Source: Reclinomonas americana ATCC 50394 (taxonomy: Eukaryota > Jakobida > Jakobea > Jakobida). Taken from it: 22,620 nucleotides of DNA. The translations under genes were made by a program, and so were the position numbers. Below, in pieces: positions 1 to 10,100 of this stretch. Position 1 is the stretch's first letter, and each line of letters begins with the position of its first letter. The notes under the pieces are model-generated. The model searched no databases. It was not told where the DNA came from and was given only the letters and a program-made list of their open reading frames with translations. The stretch covers positions 12,811-35,430 of the forward strand of contig PS015168.1 in the NCBI GenBank assembly GCA_048213135.1, given 5' to 3'.

Positions 1-2225
1 CCTCTTCAGCGACTCCGCGTGCCTCCAAGACGCGGCCACTTTGACCGAAATTAGCATTTCTACGTTCACGTCTGCCACGTCGATGACGCTCAACTTCAAC
101 ACGCTGACCACCACCAACGGTTACAACGGGCTCACACTGTGCCAGTCAATCAATGGAGGAGTGTCGTACAGCCCGGTGCTCTTGCTGTCGGTTTCTGTCG
201 GTGCGGTGTCTTTCGTCGTGCGATTCGCTTCATTGACTGCTTGTGTGGTAGCATTCTCATGCTTTGCTCGTGTGCAGTGTCTCCGACTGTCTCATCTGGC
301 GTGTACGCGGTGCCGTCGGGCGTCGTGGGTGCCACGATCACTGTGACGGGCGGCGATCTTTCGGCTTTGACACCTGGCGCCGGCAACGTGTTCTACGTGT
401 CTTCGACCTTGGTCTGCAATGGCACTCCACTTGCACACACCACCATCACTGTGGGATCTGCCGTGCTGAGCGGACTGGAGCTGGTTGTGGACACACGTAG
501 TTCGTGCACTACGCTGGCCACACCTGGACCATACCGTCTGTGCGGAAAGCTGTCGGCCACCACCAATGCCGATGTGGACTTTGGCAAGTTTGCGGTTTCT
601 GGTGGGTGATGTTGGTGCAACTTGGTGTGTGTTTTCTTCTGCTTGCTTTTGCCCAACACGGTGCGTGTGCAGCGGCTCCCAAGTCGACTCCCAGCCTTGG
701 TTCGGCCGACGGCCTGACTCCCAACACGCCGGCGCTTGTGCGACTGCTTGGTCGCTTCTCCAACTGCATTGACGTGGGTCACTTTCTTTCGTTCATTTAT
801 GTCGGGTCTGGCTTGTGCTGCGTGTCGCTCATACGTGTGTTGAAACTTGCAGTTGAAGGCAGTCGTGTTTGGCAAGGATGTGTGCGACAGCGCGGCGACA
901 GTTGGCACGTTTACTTCGTCGCTGCCGAGCAATGATCCGCTTGCTGGCGAAGTGGGTGTGAAGCACTGCGGCACCGATGGTACATGCACGTCGTTTGGAG
1001 CCGAGGCCACGTTTACAAGCAGCGGTGCCTATCAGATCTGCTATCTGAAATCCGACGGCACCACGTGGGCGTCTGTGCCTGGTGGTGTGATTGCAGTGGG
1101 CACTCGTTGCGTATGCATTGCATTTGGTGGTGCCTGTGGTTCACAGCTCTGCCGTTTCCACTGACACATTCGGTTCTTGTATTGTGCAGATATTGTCGCG
1201 TCGTCGGTTGCTGCCGATCCGATGTTCCCCGACTGGGTGAATTCGAGCTTCGACGGCGGCACGGGAAGTCGCACGTTTGAGACGCAGATTGAGTGGGATC
1301 CGACGAACCACTCGCGGTTTGGTTTGTAATCGTTTGCTTCGTTGTTGTTCAGAGGGATGGGTTTCTTACTCGAGTGTGTTCGCCCAACAGCTGGCGTTCC
1401 GGATGTCCTTGTGGGCATCTCTGCGTTTGCTGTGGCAGCTCTGTCGGACTCGCGCGTTTACTGCTCGCCATCGGTGTGTTTTGCGTTGCAGTTCTCAATG
1501 AGCTTGAATGGACTCTGATATATTGTTCACGATTGTGGTGCAGCGTGTCGATCGACACTTCATGACACTGCGCTGCCTGGCATACGCGAGCGACAGCATC
1601 ACGAACCTGCGAGTGAATGTGCTGGCGCATTATACGCCGCGCAATCTGGGTGCCAGTGCTCAGGGGACTGTCAATCATTCATCGCAAGTGCGCTCTGATT
1701 GGTTCTCGCTGCCACCATCCAGCGCTCTGCTGAGCAATCCTGGCCGCGATCAAGCCATCAACCTCTCACTTCTCGGCTTCAACTCGCCGCCCACTGTTGT
1801 GGCAGCGCTGCGTCACTTGCATCTTGACGGTCGTCGCCCGGCACACTTTTCTAGCACTGTCGAGGGTGTGAATGCCCAGTCGTTTATTCATCGGTATGTG
1901 AGGTGGCGAGCGTCTGTCGTGTGCCACTTTTTCTCACCAGCGTGTTTGTGTTTGCACGCGTGCAGCGGGTGGGCGTATGCCGACGCTCGTGTGTCGCGAT
2001 TGGTGTACTCGTGGATCGCCATGCAACCAACAGGCAATGCCAGTGGGTTTGGTCTCCAGGGTGGCGAGGTTTGTGTGAGGCGGACTTGTTGACGTGTTTC
2101 ACGAGGCACTGATTGCGTCTCTATCTCTCTNNNNNNNNNNNNNNNNNNNNCATGAATGGATGTTGGCAGTGCCTGGACCCACGGCACCGGCCGTTGACTA
2201 CTCTTGGGCTGCGCTGGGCCAGTAA
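1..2225 (+). CDS. Probable secreted/surface protein with two C-terminal H-type-lectin-like modules (5' partial)
   Basis: The 3' part of an intron-rich gene; the start lies left of the window. Inferred exons are <1-about 175, 278-601, 673-773, 853-1084, 1190-1316, 1353-1473, 1544-1893, 1966-2068 and about 2151-2225 (last acceptor in the 20-N gap); the first intron boundary is unsettled because its phases do not match cleanly. The upstream part has Ser/Thr-rich beta-type segments with spaced cysteines and a recurring pattern (GPYRLCGKLS, GAYQICYLKSDGTTW), suggesting repeated extracellular modules. The C-terminal part contains two stretches with the H-type lectin pattern: VPDVLVGISAF...SDSRVY...FMTLRCLAY...VNVLAHY, then INLSLLGF...PPTVVAAL...ADARVSRLVYSWIAM. 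H-type lectins (discoidin C-terminal and snail agglutinin type) bind sugars, often GalNAc. The lectin call rests on pattern similarity; surface location is inferred, since no signal peptide is in view. Confidence 0.6.
2131..2150. other. Assembly gap, 20 N
   Basis: A run of 20 N inside the last intron of the lectin-like gene. It follows a pyrimidine-rich stretch that looks like an acceptor tract, so the final 3' splice site is probably hidden here. The true length is unknown. Confidence 0.95.
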
Positions 2226-2268
2226 GGGCTGTGCACGTCCTTGAGCTCCGAACTCCTGTCTGGGGCGA

Positions 2269-2299
<31 letters not shown>

Positions 2300-2656
2300 C
2301 GTACGTACGCTGAAAGGTACAAACGCTTCGGCGCATAGCAGCATTGCGTTCTCGTTGTTGATTTGTCATAATTTGCTGCGTTACCTCGCTCCGCCTCTTT
2401 CTATCTCTACCTTGCGGTATTATCTGTGCTCACGCCTCTTTGCAGCGCACAGCGCAGCGTGTGCGCTTTCGTTCTATATCTCTCTGCCAAGAAAACTCTG
2501 CATTCTGCAAGTAAACAATTGGTACAGCATGCGCTGCAAGACACCTGGGCATTGACTGCTCAATTCCGCCTCTAGATCTGTGCTGCTGCGGCGATAGCCT
2601 CATGTTCGTTGCTAGCAAACTGTCAGACCGCTTGTGACGCCGTGTAGCCAGTGACG
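2226..2656. other. Intergenic region between genes 1 and 2, with a (CT)n microsatellite
   Basis: About 430 bp between the stop of the lectin-like gene and the start of the glycosyltransferase gene, both on the + strand. It holds a (CT)13 run at 2270-2296, followed by a short GTACGTACG palindromic patch and a pyrimidine-rich stretch. It should contain the 3' UTR of one gene and the promoter of the other. I see no clear TATA box or polyadenylation signal and no supported small gene. Confidence 0.6.
2270..2296. repeat. (CT)n microsatellite
   Basis: A pure CT dinucleotide run, intergenic, directly followed by a CGTGCGTACGTACG segment. The same pairing of CT/GA or CTT runs with ACGT-type runs recurs beside gaps at 11846 and 19140. 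Confidence 0.9.
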
Positions 2657-4967
2657 ATGGAAACGTCGCGTCCGGTCGACTCATCCGCGTCGATGCTGCA
2701 ATGGTGTCAGCAGAGGCGATGGGCGTCTTCGCTGATTGTTACCACCGTGTTGGTGCTGGTGTGGACGAGCGTGCGGATGATGACGTGGCCGAGTGTGAGT
2801 TAATGTTGCGTGCATGCAGGCGGTGCATTCGTGTGACTCACCGCTCTCACAGGTGAATGGTGATGGAGAGCAGGTCGGTGACGAGTTTTGTCTGTGTAAG
2901 AAAGAGAGAGCAACGCAATCACCGACTCCCGTGAGTGTGCAGATTGTTGTGCCAGCCGCTGACATGCAGTTGTTTGTGGATGTGCTGGCCGGTGTGGATT
3001 CGCCGGATGCCGTCACAGAGGCGCTGGGGTCGGCGACATGCGACTACCCGCGAATGGAGAATGTGGAGGTGAGGAAGGCCGTAAGAGTTCAGTGCATGCA
3101 GGGATCTTAGTGGTTTCTTGCAGGCTGCGTGGAGTGAGCGCGGTGCAGGGTCCGCCGCCAGTCCGCTCTTGCTGACAGTCGCGGATGCGAGCGATTTGCA
3201 TCTCTTGCGCCCGTGGGTGGACGCTGTTGCCACCACCACAGCTGGCGCTGTCGAGTTTCTGATTGTGGCTCTCGACCGGGCCGCGTACGACGCTTGTCAC
3301 CAGCAAGGCTGGCCGGTGAAGCTGGTCGCCCCTCGATCGCTGGAGGCTGCTCACAAGCGGCGCGCTGCTCTCCAATTCGCGGCAGTGTGGCACTGGTTGA
3401 GGACTGGTCGTCACGTGTTGTTTGTCGATCCGAGTGTCGCGCTGCTGCGGAATCCAATCGCGGCGCTACAATGGGATGCCGATGTGGAAGGTTGGCTTGT
3501 GTTTGTGCATTCGTGGGCGTCCCCTCTTGTGTTCTCTCATTCGTGGTTCCAGCGGCGTCGGGCGCACACTCGGACGAGTTTGCGCTGCACGGGCGTCGTG
3601 TCAGCGAACCGAATGGCCTGCGGTGGCACGATTTGTCTCTGGTGGATGCGAGCTTGTTTTCTGTGCGCTCCAATCCGCGTACAACTGAGGTGCACTCCCC
3701 TTGTTTGCCCACCAAATAATTGACCTCCCCACTGACAGTTGGGGGTTTGCAGCTCTTTCGCCGGCTGGCTCGCCAGACGACGATCACTGACACGGTGTCG
3801 CGCACGGACAGCCACCTATTGTCGGCCGCGCTGTTGCAGCCTGTATCCGGTGATCAGTCTCCGTGGCCTCGTGTGTCTCTCCGCGTGGTGGAGCGACGCT
3901 TGTTTGCTTCGTTTGACATGCATTGGAACGATACGTCTCCGCCAGTGGCTGTGCGATGCAAGAGCGCAGCTTCAGCTGGCGACTGCCTGCGGAGCCTCAC
4001 TGCATCGCTGCTGAAAGCCTCCGTGCCGACTGCTTCGTTACCGCAGCCTCTTGCTCCCGTGGTGACGGTCGCCGACCGGCAAGTTCTCGATCGCCCTGCA
4101 GACCAGATACGACGTCTTGTTGCGCCCTCCATGTGTCAGGCGGCCAGCGCGTTGTCACCGAGCTCACCAGACGACATTATGACTGCGTGGATGGTGGGCG
4201 AGGTGGCGTCGCCCGACACTCGCAATGTGCTGGTGACGTGGGTGTCTCGCGAGACCGATCGAGACGCTCTTCGTTTGTGGCTGGAGACTGCAGCGGCAAC
4301 TGATTCTCTGGAGCACGCTGTGGTGCTGGTGGCGCCCGACGCGGTCTCATCGCCGACTGGTGATGTTTCGTCGGTCTGTGATGGCTTCCACGTGGATTGT
4401 TTCGGGGTGAAGGAGAGCAAGTGGGCCGCTCTCGCGCGCGTCCTGCGCCTCGGCTTCAATCCGCTGCTGGTGGAGGTCGGTGCCATATTTGTTGCCGATC
4501 CGTGGTCGCGGTTGCGACAAGATTCGGATGTCGAGGTGACAACATCGGCGGCGTGGGACGATCAGGCGGCAACTGGTTCATTCATGAATGGAGACGAGGG
4601 AGCGCGTGGTGCTGCGGTGTTGCACGTTTCACAGTTTCACGACGGCGTGGTCTATTTGCGCGCCAATCCATCCACCGTGGAGCTGGCGTTGCTGTTGGCG
4701 CAGAACACGGGGAGCGTCGACGGGGACGGCGACTCATCCGCATTCCACCAAGCGATCATGCACCGACATGCGTACGGCCCCGCTCCTTCACACCCGCGGC
4801 GGCTTGGTGTACGCGTCGCCGACCGAGAGGCGTTCGTATCCACGCGAGTGTGGGCTGCACTGCGTAACGACCGGCCATCGCGGCCGTGCGTGGTTTTCGC
4901 ACTCAACCACCGTGACGAGACCGTCAGTGCGGCTGACGTGCTGCGGGAGATCAATGGCGGCGGATGA
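2657..4967 (+). CDS. Type II membrane glycosyltransferase with two tandem nucleotide-diphospho-sugar transferase domains
   Basis: Five exons join in phase (2657-2794, 2853-3068, 3124-3490, 3553-3689, 3753-4967), giving about 690 aa. The ATG at 2657 is the first in frame. Residues about 22-44 form one hydrophobic segment after a short N-tail, typical of Golgi type II enzymes. Domain 1 (about 130-330) and domain 2 (about 430-690) both resemble the PF03407 nucleotide-diphospho-sugar transferase family (GT77-like): strands LLLTVADASD and VLVTWVSRETD, the strand usually carrying DxD, and late motifs SLVDASLFSVRSNPRTTELF and QFHDGVVYLRANPSTVEL. Domain 2 also keeps the C-terminal pattern VRVADREAF...CVVFALNHRDE. 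Unusually, the expected DxD is VDPSV at about 219 and VEVGAIF at about 526, so canonical metal ligands are missing in both. A glycosylation role in the secretory pathway is inferred; donor and acceptor are unknown. Confidence 0.75.
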
Positions 4968-4988
4968 CGCGCAGATTCACCCATTCAG
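4968..4988. terminator. Convergent 3' ends of genes 2 and 3
   Basis: Only 21 bp lie between the stop of the glycosyltransferase gene and the stop of the unknown minus-strand gene. Each 3' UTR must therefore run antisense into the other gene. No polyadenylation signal fits in the spacer. Confidence 0.5.
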
Positions 4989-6629
4989 TCAATGACGCCA
5001 ACCCTTGTCATGCCCATCGGGCATGTGTGGTTCGAGGAAGCCGCGGAACTGCAAACAACACGTAGTGTTCGGCGATTGAGCGACGAAGCGGTGGCCGATG
5101 GAGTGTGCGCATACAAACACACACGGACGTACCTCGAGATCGTACTGCAGAATAAAGTCGAGTTCCACTGGCAGGAGTCGTGCTGAAGTAGAAGAGCATC
5201 CACTGCCGCTTCCAGCCACTGTGCTGTCCTCCTCCGCTGGCGCAGCAGCCGATGCTGTATCGGCAGCGGCGGCGGCGGCGGCGGCAGTTGCGGAAGTATA
5301 TCCACTCTCACTGCCAGCAGCATCCGCCGAGGCCGCAGCGAGTACATCGGAGAGCCACAACCGTGGAGTGACGAGCCAGCGAAGACCTGCGTCAAATCAG
5401 TCAGCGGGCACGCGCAGGTTGAGGATGAAGGGGAGAGTAATAAGAGACAACGCACCGTACCCTTCCTCGTGTCGCAGCTCCAGTGTGTAGAGATTGTGCT
5501 GCTCAGATGCACAGTTACCACCCGACACGACAGCACAACTCGTTCCCCCACTCACCGGCAAACTGTGCACATTGCGCCACACAATGCGCTGCAGAACACG
5601 CCGAAACACGTCGATACAGTGCCTGTTCTTGACCAGGTCGTTGCCTTTCATCGCCTCACCCCACCTGGAGAGCGTGGTGGAAAGAGAGAGAGAGAGAGAG
5701 ATCAGAATGAGGGGTAGTTCTCTCTTGCTATAGACAGCCCGTCTTCGTCGTCGTCTTCTTCTTCTTCTTCTTCTTCTTCTTCTTCTTCTTCTTCTTCTTC
5801 TTCTTCTTCTTCTTCTTCTTCTTCTCCGTCTTCCTCTTTGCTCTTTTTCTTCCTTCTTCCTCATCCATCTTCCTTTACTAGCTTTGCAAATGTGATACTC
5901 TTCTCCCCCCAGTCTTCCCCACACACACACACGCACCAGCGATCGTGCGAGCGGTGGAAATGCTTCAACAACGCACGCGCTCCCACCGTCAGAGTTGGCG
6001 AGTGCGGCGCATTGATGGTGCGTGCCAGCTGCTCCAACCTGCACACAAAATACGAGTGATTCTTTGCGTAGCCAGATCAGTAGTGACCGTAAATACACAC
6101 TCAACGTGGGCGGCACACACGGCACACTGCCCTGCGTGCGCCGATAGCCCACCAACGCCATGATCCCGTACGTGCCACACTCCTGCTCTCCACAATCAAC
6201 CAACCAATTCGCGGAAGACAACTGCAACCAAAAAAGGCACACCAGCAACCAATCGCCAATCGAATCGCTCTCCTCGTCCGTCTCCATCGCCGACAGCAGT
6301 CGCAAACGCCACTCCTCACTCAACACCGTCTCATCGCGCAACAACAGTAAGGCCGCACAGTCGACCAGCTCGCCACGCAACAACCGCCCATCGTCCACCG
6401 TCCAAGCAACGGCCGCGCGCAAGTCGTCATCACCGCGCGCACTCCACTCTGTCCACGCAGAGTCGACGACGGGCGTGACCGCATGCGCAGACGAGTCGAC
6501 GTGCGCGAGATGAGTCATGAGCGTGTGTGCGGCCAGTGCGCAGGCGCGTGGGTCGTCGCGGAGTGGGGAGTGTGGGTGGTGAGCGTACATGTGCTCGAGG
6601 GCGGTGGTGAGCAGGCGATGAACGCGCAT
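4989..6629 (-). CDS. Conserved-looking protein of unknown function, about 338 aa
   Basis: Seven minus-strand exons join in phase: 6629-6243, 6182-6121, 6038-5937, 5664-5556, 5498-5456, 5386-5133 and 5048-4989. The ATG at 6629 is preferred because the longer open frame upstream (to 6698) has only a GTG. The N-terminal half is helical and has no recognised motif. The C-terminal half reads like a conserved core: GARALLKHFHRSHDRWWG, then IVWRNVHSLPHNLYTLELRHEEGYGLRW, split across three exons, and an end GFLEPHMPDGHDKGWRH. An Ala/Ser-rich insert (about residues 248-290, with an eight-Ala run) sits just before the last motif. No signal peptide or membrane segment is visible. Two introns (60 and 57 nt) are multiples of three without stops and could be misread as coding. 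The gene is convergent with gene 2 and divergent from gene 4. I cannot name the family. Confidence 0.6.
5665..5936 (-). other. Repeat-swollen intron of the unknown gene
   Basis: A 272-nt intron, three to five times longer than its neighbours. The extra length is a (GA)n run at 5682-5701 and a long CTT run at 5743-5824 (plus-strand orientation). The ends are GT and AG on the minus strand, and the flanking exons join in phase to give HDRWWGEAMK. Confidence 0.65.
5743..5824. repeat. (CTT)n trinucleotide microsatellite with TCG start
   Basis: Starts as TCG/TCT units and becomes a nearly pure CTT run of more than 20 units. It lies in a minus-strand intron, so the transcript has a GAA/AAG run. Translating it gives false poly-Arg or poly-Leu frames. 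Confidence 0.9.
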
Positions 6630-7137
6630 GGGAGGGCGATGAAAGAAAGTTGAACAGACAAAGGACAGCTCCTCCTCGGCTGTTGCTTTGCGTGCCACTT
6701 CTCAAAGAGTGTGTGGTTGTGAGGGAGAAGGCCAATGTGCTTGCTGCGAGAGGGGGAAGGAGAAAGCGCGTGGAGCTGCATTCGCGAAGTTGCAATCAAG
6801 AATGTGTTAACGTACGCGTTCGTGGTCGCTCTGCACAGTTGCTGCTGCCACTGGTGTGAAGAGACTGTGAACTGTGCAACAGTTGCCTTTCGTGTTGTGG
6901 CCAGTCTCCTTGCTGAGCTATGCTGCATGTGCCAAGATCGTCGACGTCGACGTCGACGTCGCGACGCTCAACCCTTCGACCTCTGCGTTGTTGCGCTCTC
7001 TTCCGCGTCAGTGCATGCTCTCCTCCCACATTGTGGTTTGTACCTCGCATGCTCATACAACAACAGTGGCGACAACCACCAACGTCGCACCTCTTGAATG
7101 TCTAAATGTCCGAAGTCACTCTTTTTCCTCAACACAC
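6630..7137. promoter_or_regulatory. Divergent intergenic region (likely shared promoter of genes 3 and 4)
   Basis: About 508 bp between the divergent starts at 6629 (-) and 7138 (+), the only head-to-head spacer in the window. It should hold both promoters and both 5' UTRs. The most ordered part is a tandem GTCGAC palindrome block at about 6936-6964, nearly its own reverse complement. I see no obvious TATA box. Promoter function is inferred from position only. Confidence 0.4.
6936..6964. repeat. Tandem GTCGAC palindromes
   Basis: Four overlapping or adjacent GTCGAC-type units, ending in GTCGCGAC, form a self-complementary block midway between two divergent starts. It could be a binding site array or a hairpin-forming simple repeat. 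Confidence 0.6.
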
Positions 7138-10100
7138 ATGGACGCTGGCCCTGCGCCGCCTCCTCCTCCTCCTCCACCCGCACCCACTGATGCCTTTCAC
7201 GGAGTACCCACATCCACTCCTCGCTCACGATTGAGCTTCCGGTTCGCACTCTCACTCACTCACACACACGTTCTCACACACTCGCACTCACCCACTCACA
7301 CACAGCGCCCCGCCTGTCCCTCGCCTCCACCTCCCCGTCCCCGATGAGAGCGTTCTGTTCGCCAACGACCCTGTGCGACACACGGTCACCGATCGCGCAG
7401 TGAGCCCACTCGGCCTCGGGCTCACCCCGCCCTCGGAACGCGAACGACGAGTGCTGCTGCGCCGACAACGCTTTGCCAGCTCCGTGCGTGAGTCGACTGC
7501 ACAGAGCGACACTGTGCTGACTCCGACGACGACTGTGACACTGGGAGGAGCGGCCTCGCCCACTGCTGCAGCATCGGTGATTGTTCACTCGCCGACCATT
7601 GCACGACCGGTCATGTCGCAGGCGCAGACGGCGAGGCTGGAGCGCAGGCAAGTGGAGAAGGCCCTGTCGTCGCATTACCCGCCTAGTATCGCCAGTCGAC
7701 CGTGGCTGCTGCCGCCGAGCCGGACCAAGTCGTTGATCCGATCGCCTACGTCGTCGAGTTGCGCACGACACGTGAGCGCATGCGCGGCCTCGGTGTCTCA
7801 CTCGCTGACACACTCCGTTGTCGTGCAGCTCCACAACCGCCTCCGGGCAAGCCAGTGCCAAAGGGTCGCACGGGGAAGAAGGGCAAGCAAAAGGCGAAGA
7901 AGGACGACAACAAGGATCGCGAGAGTGGTGCTGGCGATGGCGACGGGGATGGGAGCGGTGCCGAGGATAACAAGGACAGTGTGACGGCAGTGGTGGATCC
8001 GTTGCGAAGACCACTGGGCACGCAGCTGACGCTCTTTCGGCAGCGGTTGCCGACTCGTGGTGCCTCGGCGCGCGATGCGGCTCGTGTGGCGACACTCACG
8101 CAGAGTGTGAATCAGCGACTCGACACGCCGGCGATGCGCAAGCTGACGAATCGGCCACTGACAGAACCCACGGCGCTCATGCGGCATGTCAGTGCGCTGG
8201 AATTCATCGGTGGCAAGGAGGACGACTCAGAGACAGCGGTGGCCAAGGAGGCGGCGGCCGCCGCGGTTGTAATGCTTCCGGACGCACTCGAGGTCGAGGA
8301 TGACGAAGAGAAGCGCTTGGCGGAGGATGTGACGCGATTCCGCGACGAGGTGGATCGCATCTTTGGTGAGTTGTGTTGGATGGGTGGGTTCGGATCAACG
8401 TATTCTCACGTGCCACTCTGGCAGGAGCGTGCACAACTGGACTGTTTCACGAGCTCCCAGTGGCGGTAATTGCAGAGAGTGCAGCAGGCCATCACCATCA
8501 CCACCATCACGGTATCGTGTGCGCGATTGCCGCACTCTCTTCAGTTAATAGTTGACTCACCGCACCTCGGAATAGCTGGCCCGTCTGCGAGCAACACGCT
8601 GGGTGGAGAGACGGCGGCTGCCAAGCGCAGTCGACAACGCAAGGTGCTGAGTCGACATCAAGCGGCAGAGCGTGCGGTCGAAAATCAATTGCTGCGGCTC
8701 ATGGAGCGTGAAGAGGAACGACGTGCGCTGGAGAATCGTGTTGGTGAGCTGCCGTTCGTCGCTCCATGCTGTTTCTGTGTGCATCCGCTCACCAACTTCT
8801 CTCTCTTCGCAGCACGCTACCAGGCAGAAATCGAGAGTGAGCGTCTGGCCAAAATGCGCGACACGGAGCGTGGCATGTCGGTGGTCACGCGCAACAAAAT
8901 TCGCGTCTCGTCGCACACGGCCGAGAACCATGTTGAAAAGATTCACCAGTGGGTGAGTGTCTTGCCCCGACGAGGTTTTCCCCCACCGAGGTGTGGCTCT
9001 CACTGCTTGTTTTCTTCTTCTTTTTTGTCCTCGTCGCAGAATGCACTGCTGTTGGATCGACTGGGTACGGCACGAGAGCGGCGTGAGGAGCGAATGGTCG
9101 AACGCCGCGCGCGCATTCTGCAAATGTTTGAGGACACCAAGACGCGGTTTGAGCGCCTCGCTGCCTGGCACAAGTGGTACAATGATCCGCGACGGCTGCA
9201 TTTCATCGAAATGGGCGTGCAGTGGCTGATGCAGTGGCTCATGCTGACGACCGGCTTCTCCCGAATGCAAGTGCTGGTAGACCGTCTGTCGGTACGTCGA
9301 CGGTCGACCGGTTGCTGCAGTCTTTGCCAGCCTCATAATATCTTTGTTGTTCGTGTTTGCAGAAACTGCGACGAGCTCGTGCCGAGCTCCGCGCTGTGCT
9401 CTTCTTGCAACGGCACCTCATGCCCCTCATTCGCAAGCGTGTGCAACACAAGAAGGAGGTGCTGAGGAGAGTGTTGAAGCGGTGAGTGTGTGGGTGTTGC
9501 TGTGGTTGCTGTTTTCAAGCAAAGTGGCCCACCTGTATACCTCAAGGTTCTCGCTGCGGCGCATCATCAAGCTGCGGATCCGGAGAAAGCGCATGGCGTG
9601 TATCATGGTGCGCAACGTGCTGCGATGTGCCGTCGCGGCTGGTCGCTCGTACTACTTTATCGGCAGATATTGTCTTGCTTGTTGCGTCGCCGCCACCACC
9701 ACTCGCCCTCTCTTGTCTTCCCCGCCTCACACGTGGTGCAACACTGCCAGGTCGACGAAGTGCACACTACATTCGCAGTGTGGTGGACATTCGCAAGTGT
9801 CGTCTCCAGGTGATCGCCATGCAGTGGTCGCGGTACTGTGCGCGTCGACTGGCTCGTGAGCGAAGCGACCGTGCTCGCTACAACCCGACTCATGACGAGG
9901 GCGGTGGACAGCCGTACTATCTCATGTCGGGGGTGAAGACGACTATACATTTTACGCCAGTGCTGGATCATGTGAAGAGGTGGGTGGAGGGAGAGAGATG
10001 GTAGTGTGGCATCTTGCTGTTGACACGCTCTCTCGCAGCGACGGTCCCGTGGTCAAGAAGCGCGTTTTGGATCACGAACGCAACGTGCGACACGCTTGGT

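Noticed and set aside
5397-5850. Long minus-strand open frame with about 40 arginines in a row
   Set aside because: It is a translation of the CTT/GAA microsatellite inside an intron; the flanking exons join in phase without it.
6629-6698. Longer N-terminus for the unknown gene, starting at 6698
   Set aside because: The upstream codon is GTG, and the first ATG in frame is at 6629. An upstream non-coding or split exon remains possible, but nothing supports it.
8485-8520. Seven-histidine tract resembling an affinity tag or metal-binding run
   Set aside because: It lies in the 8466-8544 intron of the helix-rich gene; the exons join in phase around it.
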